Source: JBCCMQ01 sp039026235 (GTDB lineage: Bacteria; Pseudomonadota; Alphaproteobacteria; Rhodobacterales; Rhodobacteraceae). Taken from it: 64,000 bases of DNA. The DNA lies in contig JBCCMQ010000011.1 of NCBI GenBank assembly GCA_039026235.1, forward strand, positions 1-64,000. The letters run 5' to 3'. The position numbers and the translations under genes were made by a program. Of this stretch, positions 47,987 through 56,601 are shown piece by piece. How positions within the stretch are numbered: the stretch's first letter is position 1; each line of letters begins with the position of its first letter. The notes below the pieces were generated by a model, which did no database searches, had not been told where the DNA came from, and was given only the letters and a program-made list of their open reading frames with translations.

Positions 47987-50134
47987 ATGACACATGCACT
48001 CCGCAAGATCCGGCGCCTGGCATTGGCGATAGCCGCGGTTGCCGGCGCCGCCGCACCCGCTGCCGCCGGCCCGGAGGCCATGGATGTTGACGAGGCGCGG
48101 CATCTTTTGTCCCGCACAGGTTTCGGCGCCGCGCCGCACGAAATCTCGTCCACGGTCGGGTTGTCCTATGCCGAAGGCGTCGACCGTATTCTTGCCGGCC
48201 TGGACGGTACCCCGTCAAAGCCCATGCCCGCCTGGACCGAAGCCTGGGGCTATCCCGCTGAAGAGATCTGGTCCCTGGGTCCGACCGTGGCCGAGTTTTT
48301 TGAGGTCAACCGCGCCGCCGATATGGAAGGTCTGCGCGCCTGGTGGCTGTCCGAGATGATTACGACGCCCAATCCCATGACTGAGCGTCTGACGCTCTTC
48401 TGGCACGATCACTTCGCGACCTCGTTCTTCTCGTCGAGCAATGCGCAATGGATGGCCAACCAGCATCGCACGTTCCGGTCCCACAGCGCGGGCAACTTCA
48501 ACGCGCTGACCAAGGCGGTCATGCACGACCCGGCGATGCTCGATTATCTGACGAACCTCGAAAACACCAAGGCAGCGCCCAATGAAAACCTCGCACGCGA
48601 ATTCTTCGAGCTGTTCACGCTGGGCCAGGGGCGCGGATACAAAGAGGCCGACATCAAGGAAGCGGCGCGCGCCCTGACGGGCCATACAGTCAGTGAACGC
48701 GGTGAGCCAGGCTTCCATTTCAACATGGAAACCCACGACTTCGGTCGCAAGACCATCTTTGGCACCCGCGGGCGTTTCGATGCCGAAGCCCTTGTCGATC
48801 TGACGCTGTCGCAGGAAGAGTTTGGCCCCTACATCGTCGAGAAGTTCTGGCTTGAATTTGTGTCAGACACGCCGGATCCGTCCGAAATTGCCCGACTGAG
48901 CGCTCTTTGGAAGGACGCCAATCTTGATCTAAAACCGCTTCTGCGGGCGCTTTTGACGACCGATGCCTTTTGGGACCCCGATGCGCGGGGGCGGCTGGTC
49001 AAAAGTCCGACCGAACTCGTTGTGGGGACCATCAGGTCACTGGGCTTGACCGTAGAGGACTACGGGGATCTCGGCTGGGCGCTGGAAGAGATGGGTCAGG
49101 CCCTTTTCGCGCCGCCCAATGTGGCGGGCTGGTCCGGCGGGACGGCCTGGATCAACGATGCGACCGCCAGCGCGCGGGCCATGGTTCTGAGCGAGCTTTT
49201 GCAATGGCGTGATGCGCCCGAGCTAAGCGCCGATGCGGCGGCAACAGCGCCAATGATGATGCTGTCGGGCAGCCGGCCAAGATCCGTCCCTGCCCCGGAC
49301 GTAGGGCCCCATGATTTGCGCGTGGGTCAGGTTTTTGCCGTCGTCGCCGAAGCCGAGCGGGAAGAAGACGAAGAGGTCATCGCTCACCTGATGACGCTTT
49401 TCGATGTGTCCTTCGCCGGACACACATGGCGGTCGCTTTCGATCTGGGTCGAACTGTTCGGTGACGACGAAGCCCCATATTTCGCGATCTTCACGGGCGA
49501 CTGCCAACCGGACTGCTTTGCGACATGGCCCGGCGAGAATGATGCCGAGGATCAATGGATCGGCTTCACACCGCACCCGGAGCTCCGGGGCGACGTGGAA
49601 TGGGTCGCAACCAAGGATCGGGAACTCATCGCCGCGCTGGCGACACATCTTCCGATGCTGCTGGAACAGACACGCGATCAGTACGTCTGGCTGCCTCAGC
49701 AGGAAGAAGATGGCGAGACCTACCAGCCGGCAGAATTTCGCGATGTCATGCGCATGGTCAAAACGGCACGGCGTGCCACGGTCGATCTTGTCGGTTCGGC
49801 AAAGGGTAAACTTGTGCTGGCTGCGTCAGCCCCTGGGCGTCTGGGCCTGAACGGCATGACCGATTACGCCACAATCGAAAGCAATTTCGAGGATCTGGCA
49901 GTCGAAATCGAGGAAGCGGCCCGCACCTTTGCCGCCGAACCGGCGGTTTACTTTCGGACAAGTGCCGCTTGGTTCGCCGATCTGCCCGGAACGGGTCCCG
50001 TTTCGCGCCGCGCCGAAGGCGTCCTTTTGGCGGTGCCACTGCCCGCTGCAGGCGCGCGCACCGAACGCATCGTGGGTGACCCGGACGCCCTTTTGCGGCG
50101 CATCGTTCTGTCTCCTCAATATCAGGTCAACTAG
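47987..50134 (+). CDS. DUF1800 exported protein
   Basis: A 715-residue protein with a signal peptide (MTHALRKIRRLALAIAAVAGAAAPAAAGP). DUF1800 features are clear: EARHLLSRTGFGAAPHE, MTERLTLFWHDHFATSF, LDYLTNLENTKAAPNENLAREFFELFTLGQG, AARALTGHTVSERG and ALFAPPNVAGWSGGTAWIND. Its catalytic activity is not established. The C-terminal third (250 residues) carries an acidic domain not usual in short DUF1800 proteins. It is next to DUF1501, its regular partner. Confidence 0.9.
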   Translation: MTHALRKIRRLALAIAAVAGAAAPAAAGPEAMDVDEARHLLSRTGFGAAPHEISSTVGLSYAEGVDRILAGLDGTPSKPMPAWTEAWGYPAEEIWSLGPTVAEFFEVNRAADMEGLRAWWLSEMITTPNPMTERLTLFWHDHFATSFFSSSNAQWMANQHRTFRSHSAGNFNALTKAVMHDPAMLDYLTNLENTKAAPNENLAREFFELFTLGQGRGYKEADIKEAARALTGHTVSERGEPGFHFNMETHDFGRKTIFGTRGRFDAEALVDLTLSQEEFGPYIVEKFWLEFVSDTPDPSEIARLSALWKDANLDLKPLLRALLTTDAFWDPDARGRLVKSPTELVVGTIRSLGLTVEDYGDLGWALEEMGQALFAPPNVAGWSGGTAWINDATASARAMVLSELLQWRDAPELSADAAATAPMMMLSGSRPRSVPAPDVGPHDLRVGQVFAVVAEAEREEDEEVIAHLMTLFDVSFAGHTWRSLSIWVELFGDDEAPYFAIFTGDCQPDCFATWPGENDAEDQWIGFTPHPELRGDVEWVATKDRELIAALATHLPMLLEQTRDQYVWLPQQEEDGETYQPAEFRDVMRMVKTARRATVDLVGSAKGKLVLAASAPGRLGLNGMTDYATIESNFEDLAVEIEEAARTFAAEPAVYFRTSAAWFADLPGTGPVSRRAEGVLLAVPLPAAGARTERIVGDPDALLRRIVLSPQYQVN

Positions 50135-50163
50135 GCCAGCAAAGCTTTGAAAAGGGTCAAGCC

Positions 50164-51381
50164 ATGACACTGCTTCTTTCTCCTACCCGACGGCGTTTCC
50201 TTGCAGCCCTTGGTGTCGCCAGCGCCGCTGCCCTTCCCGGGCTGTCCCTGCCGCGCTTTGCCCAGGCGGCGCAAAATGCACACGCGGCCGGCAAACTCTT
50301 GGTTCTTGTCGAACTGGCAGGTGGCAACGACGGTTTGAACACCGTTGTCCCGACCCGCGACGACAAGTATCGCGCCCTGCGGCCCAATATCGGGATTGGC
50401 CGCGATGCAACGCTGACGCTGGATCAGGATACCGGTCTACATCGGTCCATGCGCGAGATGGCCGATCTTTGGGAAGACGGAGAGTTACGCATCGTCGAAG
50501 GCGTGGGCTATCCAGACCCCAATCGGTCGCATTTTCGGTCCATCGAAATCTGGAACTCGGGCGGGGGCGCCAATGGTCTGAACCCCGATGGCTGGATCTC
50601 GCAGGCCGCGGCGAAGGGTGCCTTCGCCGAATTCGCCGGTGTTGACGCCCACGGGCTGGTGCTGGGCGGCGAAATGGGCCCGCTTAAAGGACCTGGCCGT
50701 TTTTCCGCCATGCGGGACGTCGACGTCTATATGGAGGCACTCTCAAACCTGGACGGCAGCCGCCACGCGGTCCGGCCCACGTCGACAGTCGAACCGCTGG
50801 AACATGTCCTTTCCACCTATGAAAGCGCCAAGGTGACCGGCGACAGGATCATCGCCAAGCTAGAGCGGATCCGTCGTGACAACTGGAGCTTTCCGGACAG
50901 CGGACTTGGCATTCAGCTGCAGATTGCCGCACGGCTGATCGAAGCGGGAATCCGGGTGCCAGTGATAAAGGTCGTGCAAGACGGCTACGACACGCACGAA
51001 GAACAGCCCGATGCGCATGCTTATCTGCTGCGTGACCTCTCCGAAGCGCTGGGGGCATTTTCCGGCGCGCTGAAAGACATCGGCGTTTGGCAGGACACCA
51101 CGATCGTCACTTTTTCCGAATTTGGGCGCCGCGCGTATGAGAACGGGTCATTCGGAACCGACCACGGTACGGCGGCGCCGGTCTTTGTGGCGGGCGGCGG
51201 TGTGGCGGGCGGATTTGCCGGTGCGCGGCCATCGCTTGACCGGCTGTTCGACCGAGACCTGGTTTTCACGACGGATTACAGGGCGCTTTACGACGCCATC
51301 CTGTCCGACCTCTGGGGCATCGATGACAACGCTTTCCGGCGGGCCGGCATGACCGGTCTGCAGATACTGCGCAGCGCCTAG
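50164..51381 (+). CDS. DUF1501 exported protein (Tat signal)
   Basis: A 405-residue protein with a Tat signal (LLSPTRRRFLAALGVASAAALPG). DUF1501 belongs to the alkaline-phosphatase/sulfatase-like fold; seen are VLVELAGGNDGLNTVVP, SEFGRRAYENGSFGTDHGTAAPVFVAGGGV and the DHGT pair typical of it. It follows the DUF1800 gene by 29 bases. The Tat route suggests folding or cofactor loading before export to the periplasm. The pair has no assigned substrate. Confidence 0.9.
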   Translation: MTLLLSPTRRRFLAALGVASAAALPGLSLPRFAQAAQNAHAAGKLLVLVELAGGNDGLNTVVPTRDDKYRALRPNIGIGRDATLTLDQDTGLHRSMREMADLWEDGELRIVEGVGYPDPNRSHFRSIEIWNSGGGANGLNPDGWISQAAAKGAFAEFAGVDAHGLVLGGEMGPLKGPGRFSAMRDVDVYMEALSNLDGSRHAVRPTSTVEPLEHVLSTYESAKVTGDRIIAKLERIRRDNWSFPDSGLGIQLQIAARLIEAGIRVPVIKVVQDGYDTHEEQPDAHAYLLRDLSEALGAFSGALKDIGVWQDTTIVTFSEFGRRAYENGSFGTDHGTAAPVFVAGGGVAGGFAGARPSLDRLFDRDLVFTTDYRALYDAILSDLWGIDDNAFRRAGMTGLQILRSA

Positions 51382-51476
51382 CGCGTTTGCAGCGGTTGCG
51401 GATCGGTGCGTACCGGTTTCCGCGCAAGCAGAGGCATCTGGGTTCCCCGCCCGCAAAGATGCCCGCAACCGCCCAG

Positions 51477-51542
51477 AACGGCGCGCATGTGTGCGCGCGC
51501 CGTTCATAGCTGACGGGATCGGGTGCCCCTCCCGACCCGTCA
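51477..51542. terminator. Two hairpins between convergent genes
   Basis: In the 253-base gap between the DUF1501 gene (plus) and the DmdA-like gene (minus) there are AACGGCGCGC / GCGCGCCGTT (51477-51504, 10 bp, 8-base loop) and TGACGGG...CCCGTCA (51511-51542) with an inner CGGG/CCCG pair. They can act as bidirectional transcription stops, though T runs are short. Confidence 0.5.
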
Positions 51543-51634
51543 GCCGTACGGGTCCGCGGCCGAAGGGGATAAGCATTGATCTTACAAAACGCCGGCCGAG
51601 CCCCCGGTAGCGGTTTAAGGCTTCACAGCAGCCT

Positions 51635-52735
51635 TTAGATCCAGAAAACAGGCCTGACACATCCGTCCAGCACGCCCGATTGGGTTTGGACGCTGAGCGG
51701 GCAGCCTGCCTGCAGGAAGTCCTTCTCGATCATGGCGATGGCCACAGTGCACTGGAAATCCGGAGACCAGGCTGCCGATGTCACCTCGCCCGCCCATTCG
51801 TAGCCCGAATAAAGTGACCATGCGCGATCACAGGCCGGTGCCGGTCCCTGGATTTCCAGGGCGCGGATCTGTCGGTCAGGCCCTGCCTCGGCCGCGCGCA
51901 TCAGCGCCGTTGCACCGATACAGCTTGAATCCGCGCGGGGTGCCGCGAATTTTCCAAGCCCGCATTCAAACGGCGTGTTGTCGCGGGTCATATCGTTTCC
52001 GTAGCTCAGAAGACCGCCTTCGATACGTTCTATGCCGTTAGGGCACCCGGCCCGCACCTCAAGATCACGTCCGGCTTCGAACAGCGCATCCCACAGCTCC
52101 ATGCCGATCGCCGATGGCCCGACATAGACCTCGAAACCGCCCTGCTTTGAAAACCCCGACCGGGCGATGTGCAGCTTGTGGCCGCGGAACTCAAAAGCTC
52201 CAAAGCAGAAGAAGCGCAACGCGCGCACCTCGTCGCCAAAGACCCGCGCCGCCAGTTCGTCCGCCTTTGGGCCCTGAATTGCCAAAGGGCTGATGTCAGG
52301 TTCTTCCACGTTGACATCAAAGCCATAGCCCTGGGCGACACCTTTGATCCAAAGCAAAAGATCGGAATCGGCGATTGAGATCGAAAATTCGTTCTCGCCC
52401 AGCTTCAGACCCACGGGATCATTCAGCATGAAGCCACCCTGGTTCACGAACGGCATATAAAGGCACTGACCCACCTGAAACCGGCTGAGATCGCGCGGTG
52501 TGAGCACCTTCAGAAGATGTTCGGCATCCGGACCGGACAGCTTGACCTGCCGTTCAACCGAAACATCCCAGACCTGAACATGGTTTTTCAGGTGGTGGTA
52601 GTCCTCTTCCACACCCATGAAGGCCGTTGGCAAAAGCATGTGGTTGTAGACGGTATACGAACTTACACCGGCAGCTTCGACACCATCGGAGAATGGGGTC
52701 CGGCGCAGTCGTCGGGAGGGCGTAAGCAGCGGCAT
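51635..52735 (-). CDS. dmdA: DMSP demethylase DmdA or close DmdA-like protein
   Basis: A 366-residue GcvT-fold protein, the length of DmdA, which moves a methyl from DMSP to tetrahydrofolate to give methylmercaptopropionate. It has the DmdA start RRTPFSDGVEAAG with YTVYNHMLLPT, plus HVQVWDVSVERQV, SPLAIQGPKADEL, ARSGFSKQGGFEVYV and CPNGIERIEGGLLSYGNDMT. Ordinary glycine-cleavage GcvT lacks the YTVYNHMLLP block. Compared with the DmdA I remember, some sites differ (SGF for SGW), so it might be a paralogue with another methyl donor. The start is ATG 52735. It follows DUF2182 and DUF1326 genes. Confidence 0.68.
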   Translation of the reverse strand: MPLLTPSRRLRRTPFSDGVEAAGVSSYTVYNHMLLPTAFMGVEEDYHHLKNHVQVWDVSVERQVKLSGPDAEHLLKVLTPRDLSRFQVGQCLYMPFVNQGGFMLNDPVGLKLGENEFSISIADSDLLLWIKGVAQGYGFDVNVEEPDISPLAIQGPKADELAARVFGDEVRALRFFCFGAFEFRGHKLHIARSGFSKQGGFEVYVGPSAIGMELWDALFEAGRDLEVRAGCPNGIERIEGGLLSYGNDMTRDNTPFECGLGKFAAPRADSSCIGATALMRAAEAGPDRQIRALEIQGPAPACDRAWSLYSGYEWAGEVTSAAWSPDFQCTVAIAMIEKDFLQAGCPLSVQTQSGVLDGCVRPVFWI

Positions 52736-52791
52736 CGGCGCGTTCCTTAGGCTCTGGCAGTCGCGGGGTACTGGGTTGATGTTTCTCGGGG

Positions 52792-53427
52792 TTACTTCGG
52801 ACCGTGCCAATTGATCGCGCAGATCTCGGCAGATCGACCTTCAAAATCCCAAACGCGCCCATAGGCGCGCAGGCGTCCTTTTTCGGCAGTGGCGACGGTA
52901 ATGTCGGCACCCATCCAATACTGGGAATTGGTAATGACCAGATCCTGATCCGGATCCTTGCCAGGCACGGGCACCACGGCGCCCTGGATCTTGCGCCCGA
53001 CGGTCAGATGGCGCGTCTTCCCTTCGGTCTCATAGCTGACGGGCTGGCGTTCGTGTCCAAGTATTTCACCCACAAGCACGCCGAAAAGCCCCGTCGTCCC
53101 CCGGGCCGCGCCGCTGAAGATCGTCACGATGGCGTCGTATGCGTCGTCGCTGGCGCGTTCATCAATGAACAGGGCGACCTTCCAGTTGCCGCGCGACATC
53201 ATGCCGGGAATCTCGATCATCAGTCCGACGTTCAGGCCGGAAATGTCCACACCACCGTAATCACCCTGGTCGATGCGGACACCGCCCCATGTCTGACAAT
53301 GGCCTTCGGTTGGCGGGTGCTTGCCCAGGGAAACAACGCAAGGACAGAAGACGGTGCAATTGCAATTAAGGATCAGTTCGCCGCTAAGCGCCCACGGGAC
53401 CGTCCCAACTTCGCCATCTAGCGCCAT
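52792..53427 (-). CDS. DUF1326 protein with Cys cluster
   Basis: A 211-residue soluble protein of DUF1326. A Cys cluster near the N-terminus (NCNCTVFCPC, residues 21-30, with Cys44 in EGHCQTWGG) looks like a metal site. Later GNWKVALFIDERASDDAYDAI, FSGAARGTTGLFGVLVGEILGHER and the SQYWMGADITVA block complete the domain. DUF1326 genes often pair with DUF2182, and here they are 13 bases apart, which suggests a shared metal-handling task. No signal peptide is seen. ATG 53427 is used. Confidence 0.85.
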   Translation of the reverse strand: MALDGEVGTVPWALSGELILNCNCTVFCPCVVSLGKHPPTEGHCQTWGGVRIDQGDYGGVDISGLNVGLMIEIPGMMSRGNWKVALFIDERASDDAYDAIVTIFSGAARGTTGLFGVLVGEILGHERQPVSYETEGKTRHLTVGRKIQGAVVPVPGKDPDQDLVITNSQYWMGADITVATAEKGRLRAYGRVWDFEGRSAEICAINWHGPK

Positions 53428-53440
53428 GTCTCTTACCTGG

Positions 53441-54208
53441 TCAGAATGCCAAAACCATTGACCAAGTTGCCGAAAAAATAAGCGCAATACCGACCGGAAA
53501 CGTCAATAAACGTCCAAATTCCGGCAGTTTTTCGAAGGTCATCAAAACCATGGCGAGGCCCATAAAGGCCAAAGACATCGTGCCTCCGACGAAGGCCAGC
53601 AGCATAAGGGCCCAGCAGCATCCCAAACAGACCACTCCGAGATGGACACCGTTGCGGAAAGCACCGTCATCCCAGCGCTCCATAAAGAAGCTCAAAGGGG
53701 TACGGCATTGACGCAGGCAAGCCGCCTTGAGCGATGAAAACTGATAGACGCCCGCAAAGGCCAGAAGCCCAGCGGTAAACAGGGCCGAACGGCTTTGGCC
53801 GAGAACGTCGATCAGCCCACCGTCGAGAAGAGCCAACTGAAGAAGCGCGGCAACAACCGAAAAGCCCAACCAGACGGACATATACCCAGCCAGCAGGCCC
53901 GCGATGCCAGGACGCCCAGCGGCACGGGTTAGATCATCGTAGGTGGCGATCGCCGGAAGCGCGCTTGGCACCATCATCGCCGCCGACATCAGCGCCCACA
54001 TCGCCGTTGACCTAAAGAAGCCGGCCACGTCGGGGGTAACCAGGCAAAGTGATGCCAGGAACTCTGCACCGTAGATGTCAGTGAATTCGCGGTAGGCGAG
54101 CGGCACGGACGTGACGTAGATCAACACCCAGCTGGCCATAACGGCCGCGAACAGAGCCAGCCAATGCGGCGCCGTCATTGCCCTGATCCGCGATGCCAAC
54201 ATCACCAT
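53441..54208 (-). CDS. DUF2182 membrane protein
   Basis: A 255-residue inner-membrane protein with about six helices, of DUF2182 (COG5486, predicted metal-binding integral membrane protein). Family signs: MSAAMMVPSALPAIATYDDLTR, QFSSLKAACLRQCRTPLSFF, NGVHLGVVCLGCCWALMLL with the CxxCC cluster, and TFEKLPEFGRLL. Start could be ATG 54208 or the ATG two codons on (54202); the latter is better spaced from GGGAGG. The ribosome-binding site is inside a hairpin (54209-54224). DUF1326 follows by 13 bases. Confidence 0.85.
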   Translation of the reverse strand: MVMLASRIRAMTAPHWLALFAAVMASWVLIYVTSVPLAYREFTDIYGAEFLASLCLVTPDVAGFFRSTAMWALMSAAMMVPSALPAIATYDDLTRAAGRPGIAGLLAGYMSVWLGFSVVAALLQLALLDGGLIDVLGQSRSALFTAGLLAFAGVYQFSSLKAACLRQCRTPLSFFMERWDDGAFRNGVHLGVVCLGCCWALMLLAFVGGTMSLAFMGLAMVLMTFEKLPEFGRLLTFPVGIALIFSATWSMVLAF

Positions 54209-54227
54209 CCTCCCGAGTGGGAGGGAT
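54206..54227 (-). promoter_or_regulatory. Hairpin over the DUF2182 ribosome-binding site
   Basis: On the minus strand CCTCCC-ACTC-GGGAGG (54209-54224) is a perfect stem-loop whose 3' arm is the ribosome-binding site itself, and with one bulged C the adjoining CAT/ATG pairing would also tie up the start codon. Opening the hairpin by a protein, ligand or heat would raise translation. Confidence 0.6.
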
Positions 54228-54283
54228 GCCGCTCAACTGCTGACTTGCAAAGAGTTACGTAGCGTCAAGCCCGACCGGCAAGA

Positions 54284-55336
54284 TCAGTTTGTGATGGCCA
54301 GTCCCTCGGCGTCGAAGAAGTGCAGGTTTTCCTGTGGAAAGGTTAGCCCCACAGCTTCACCCGATTGAAGCGCCGACGTTCCATCGGCACGAATGGTGAT
54401 CTGACCGTTCTCTCCGGCATCGGCGATGACATAGGTGTCTGCCCCCAGGTATTCGAGGACATCGACCGTGGCGTCGCACTGCCCGCTTCCGGATGGCCCA
54501 ATCTCGATGTGTTCGGGCCGGATGCCAAGGCTGACCGCCGGACGCGGGCCGCCAAACGCACCGCCGCGCCCGCCCGCCAGGGTAAAGCCGTCGCCGGACG
54601 TCTGGCACGGCATGACGTTCATCTTGGGACTGCCGATAAATTGCGCGACGAATAGGTTGCCGGGATGTTCGTAAAGTTCCCTCGGCGATCCGACCTGGGC
54701 AATCTGACCGCCTTCCAGAACCACGATCCTGTCGGCAAGCGTCATCGCTTCGACCTGGTCATGGGTCACATAGATCATTGTCGCGCCCAGGTTCTGGTGA
54801 AGCTTGGCAATCTCGTAACGCATCTCGACCCGCAAGGCGGCATCGAGATTGGACAGCGGTTCGTCAAACAAAAAGGCCGTGGGGTCCCGGACGATTGACC
54901 GCCCGATGGCCACGCGCTGGCGCTGTCCACCGGACAGGGCCTTGGGGCGCCTGTCGAGGAATGGCTCAAGCTTCAGAATCCGCGCCGCGTCATTGACCTT
55001 ATCCTCTATCTCGGATTTCGGCGCGCCGGCGGTCTTGAGCGAAAAGCCCATGTTGTCGCGCACGCTCATGTGCGGGTAAAGCGCATAGGACTGAAACACC
55101 ATGGTCAGGCCGCGTTTCGACGGCGGATCGCTTGTCACGTCGCGTTCGTTGATTGTCAGCTGACCGCGCGAGATCTCCTCCAGTCCGCCGATCATCCGTA
55201 AGAGGGTGGATTTTCCGCAGCCGGACGGGCCGACGAAAACCACAAACTCACCGTTTGTGATTTCCAGATCGATCCCTTTGATCACCTGCAGATCGCCAAA
55301 CCACTTTTCAACGCTTCCAAGATTGATCGCGCCCAT
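54284..55336 (-). CDS. Sugar ABC transporter ATPase (UgpC/MsmK type)
   Basis: A 350-residue ATP-binding subunit. Walker A GPSGCGKS (36-43), Q-loop TMVFQSYALYPHM, signature LSGGQRQRVAIGR, Walker B AFLFDEPLSNLD and H-loop YVTHDQVEAMTLADRI are all present. The C-terminal OB-type (TOBE) domain fits MalK-like importers. It is last in the operon and overlaps the GH63-like gene by one base (TAATG). It drives uptake through the two permeases upstream. Confidence 0.94.
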   Translation of the reverse strand: MGAINLGSVEKWFGDLQVIKGIDLEITNGEFVVFVGPSGCGKSTLLRMIGGLEEISRGQLTINERDVTSDPPSKRGLTMVFQSYALYPHMSVRDNMGFSLKTAGAPKSEIEDKVNDAARILKLEPFLDRRPKALSGGQRQRVAIGRSIVRDPTAFLFDEPLSNLDAALRVEMRYEIAKLHQNLGATMIYVTHDQVEAMTLADRIVVLEGGQIAQVGSPRELYEHPGNLFVAQFIGSPKMNVMPCQTSGDGFTLAGGRGGAFGGPRPAVSLGIRPEHIEIGPSGSGQCDATVDVLEYLGADTYVIADAGENGQITIRADGTSALQSGEAVGLTFPQENLHFFDAEGLAITN

Positions 55337-56601
55337 TATGCCCTCCTCGCGTTAGGGGACGCCCAGGCCAGCCAAATCGCCGCTGTCCAAGAAAATTGCC
55401 CGCCGCCGGCGGCCGAGCCGTCGGTGGGATCGAAGTATTCCGCGAACCCGTGGGCCGCGATCAGTTCGCATGTCGCCGCACGAAGCGCCTCGGCCTCGCC
55501 GCCATGGCCCATTTCTTCAAGACCAAGGCCGATTGCGGTGTTCATGATCCCCCAGGTTGGGCCGCGCCAATAGCGCTTGGCCTCAAAGCGCGGACTGTCC
55601 AACGGATGGCTCGGGATCGGGTAACGGCAATTGCCACGAAGTTTCCGGAAGTGATCCAACATCTGCGGCTGATCAATGCCCGCGTACCAGCAGAGGTACG
55701 ATGCGTTCGATAGGCACCCGGAAAAACCGCCGTTGACCAGATCCCTCGAATCGAAACTGGCGATGTCCGGGTTCCAAAGCCCGGCGGCACCAGCCTCTAA
55801 ATCGGCGATCCAACCCTCGATCTCATCGCAGGGGGCCCCAGATGCCCGGGCCATAACAAGAAGATCCCGGTTGGCGCGCAAAAGCGTGAAGGTCATTGTC
55901 GGGTCGGCCACGCGGAAGACGGGATTGCGCGCCATCTCTGCGTCGTCCCAACCAAGTCGCCTGCCCCGCTGGACCAGCCATACATAGCGGTCATAGTCGG
56001 CCTTGGTCGGACGCATCGCCGGATCGACATGGCCGGTGTCGCGCCGCACGTAGTCCCCGACCCCGACGGGTTCGATCGCGGCCATGGCGCTGTCCCAATC
56101 GGGCGCGTTGTCGCGACCGGCCTCCCATGGGTGGGTCAGGAATGCCATGCCGTCAAGGACACGCCAGCGGAAAAACCAGCGGTGCCAATCGGTCAAACCG
56201 CGCACGACATCTGCAAGACGGGGCGCGGCCATATCGGGGTCTTTTTCCCAAAGCTTCCGCGCAAAAGTTGCTGCGACCGGCGGCTGGCTGATGCCCGACG
56301 ATGGGATCGGGCCATCGCATCCCCAGACATCGGGACCCGGAAAATAGCCGGGGTCATCCTGGTGAAACAGGATATGCGGCACCATGCCATTCGACCATTG
56401 GCCGCTGAGCAGCATCTCGATCTCGCGCCAGGCCCGTTCCAGATCAAAGGTCGAAAATCCCCAGGCGCAGAAGGCGCTGTCCCAGTTCCACTGGTAGGGG
56501 TAAAGCCCGGCCGTCGGGATGGTGTAGCCGCCCCTGTCGTTGGCGACCAGAATGTCACGCGCCTGTTGATCCAGCACTTGGGTGTCAATGGTCGTCATCA
56601 T
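55336..56601 (-). CDS. MGH1/GH63-like glycoside hydrolase
   Basis: A 421-residue (alpha/alpha)6-barrel hydrolase related to GH63 and to mannosyl- and glucosylglycerate hydrolases. Seen: YQWNWDSAFCAWGF (about 36-49), HPWEAGRDNAPDWDSA (157-172, with the presumed acid Asp164), YWRGPTWGIMNTAIG, and AEYFDPTDG with Glu388 before QFSWTAAIWLAW. No signal peptide, so it works in the cytoplasm on an imported glycoside. It overlaps the permease (ATGA) and ATPase (TAATG). Glycosylated osmolyte or short alpha-glycoside are possible substrates; the choice is inference. Confidence 0.82.
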   Translation of the reverse strand: MMTTIDTQVLDQQARDILVANDRGGYTIPTAGLYPYQWNWDSAFCAWGFSTFDLERAWREIEMLLSGQWSNGMVPHILFHQDDPGYFPGPDVWGCDGPIPSSGISQPPVAATFARKLWEKDPDMAAPRLADVVRGLTDWHRWFFRWRVLDGMAFLTHPWEAGRDNAPDWDSAMAAIEPVGVGDYVRRDTGHVDPAMRPTKADYDRYVWLVQRGRRLGWDDAEMARNPVFRVADPTMTFTLLRANRDLLVMARASGAPCDEIEGWIADLEAGAAGLWNPDIASFDSRDLVNGGFSGCLSNASYLCWYAGIDQPQMLDHFRKLRGNCRYPIPSHPLDSPRFEAKRYWRGPTWGIMNTAIGLGLEEMGHGGEAEALRAATCELIAAHGFAEYFDPTDGSAAGGGQFSWTAAIWLAWASPNARRA

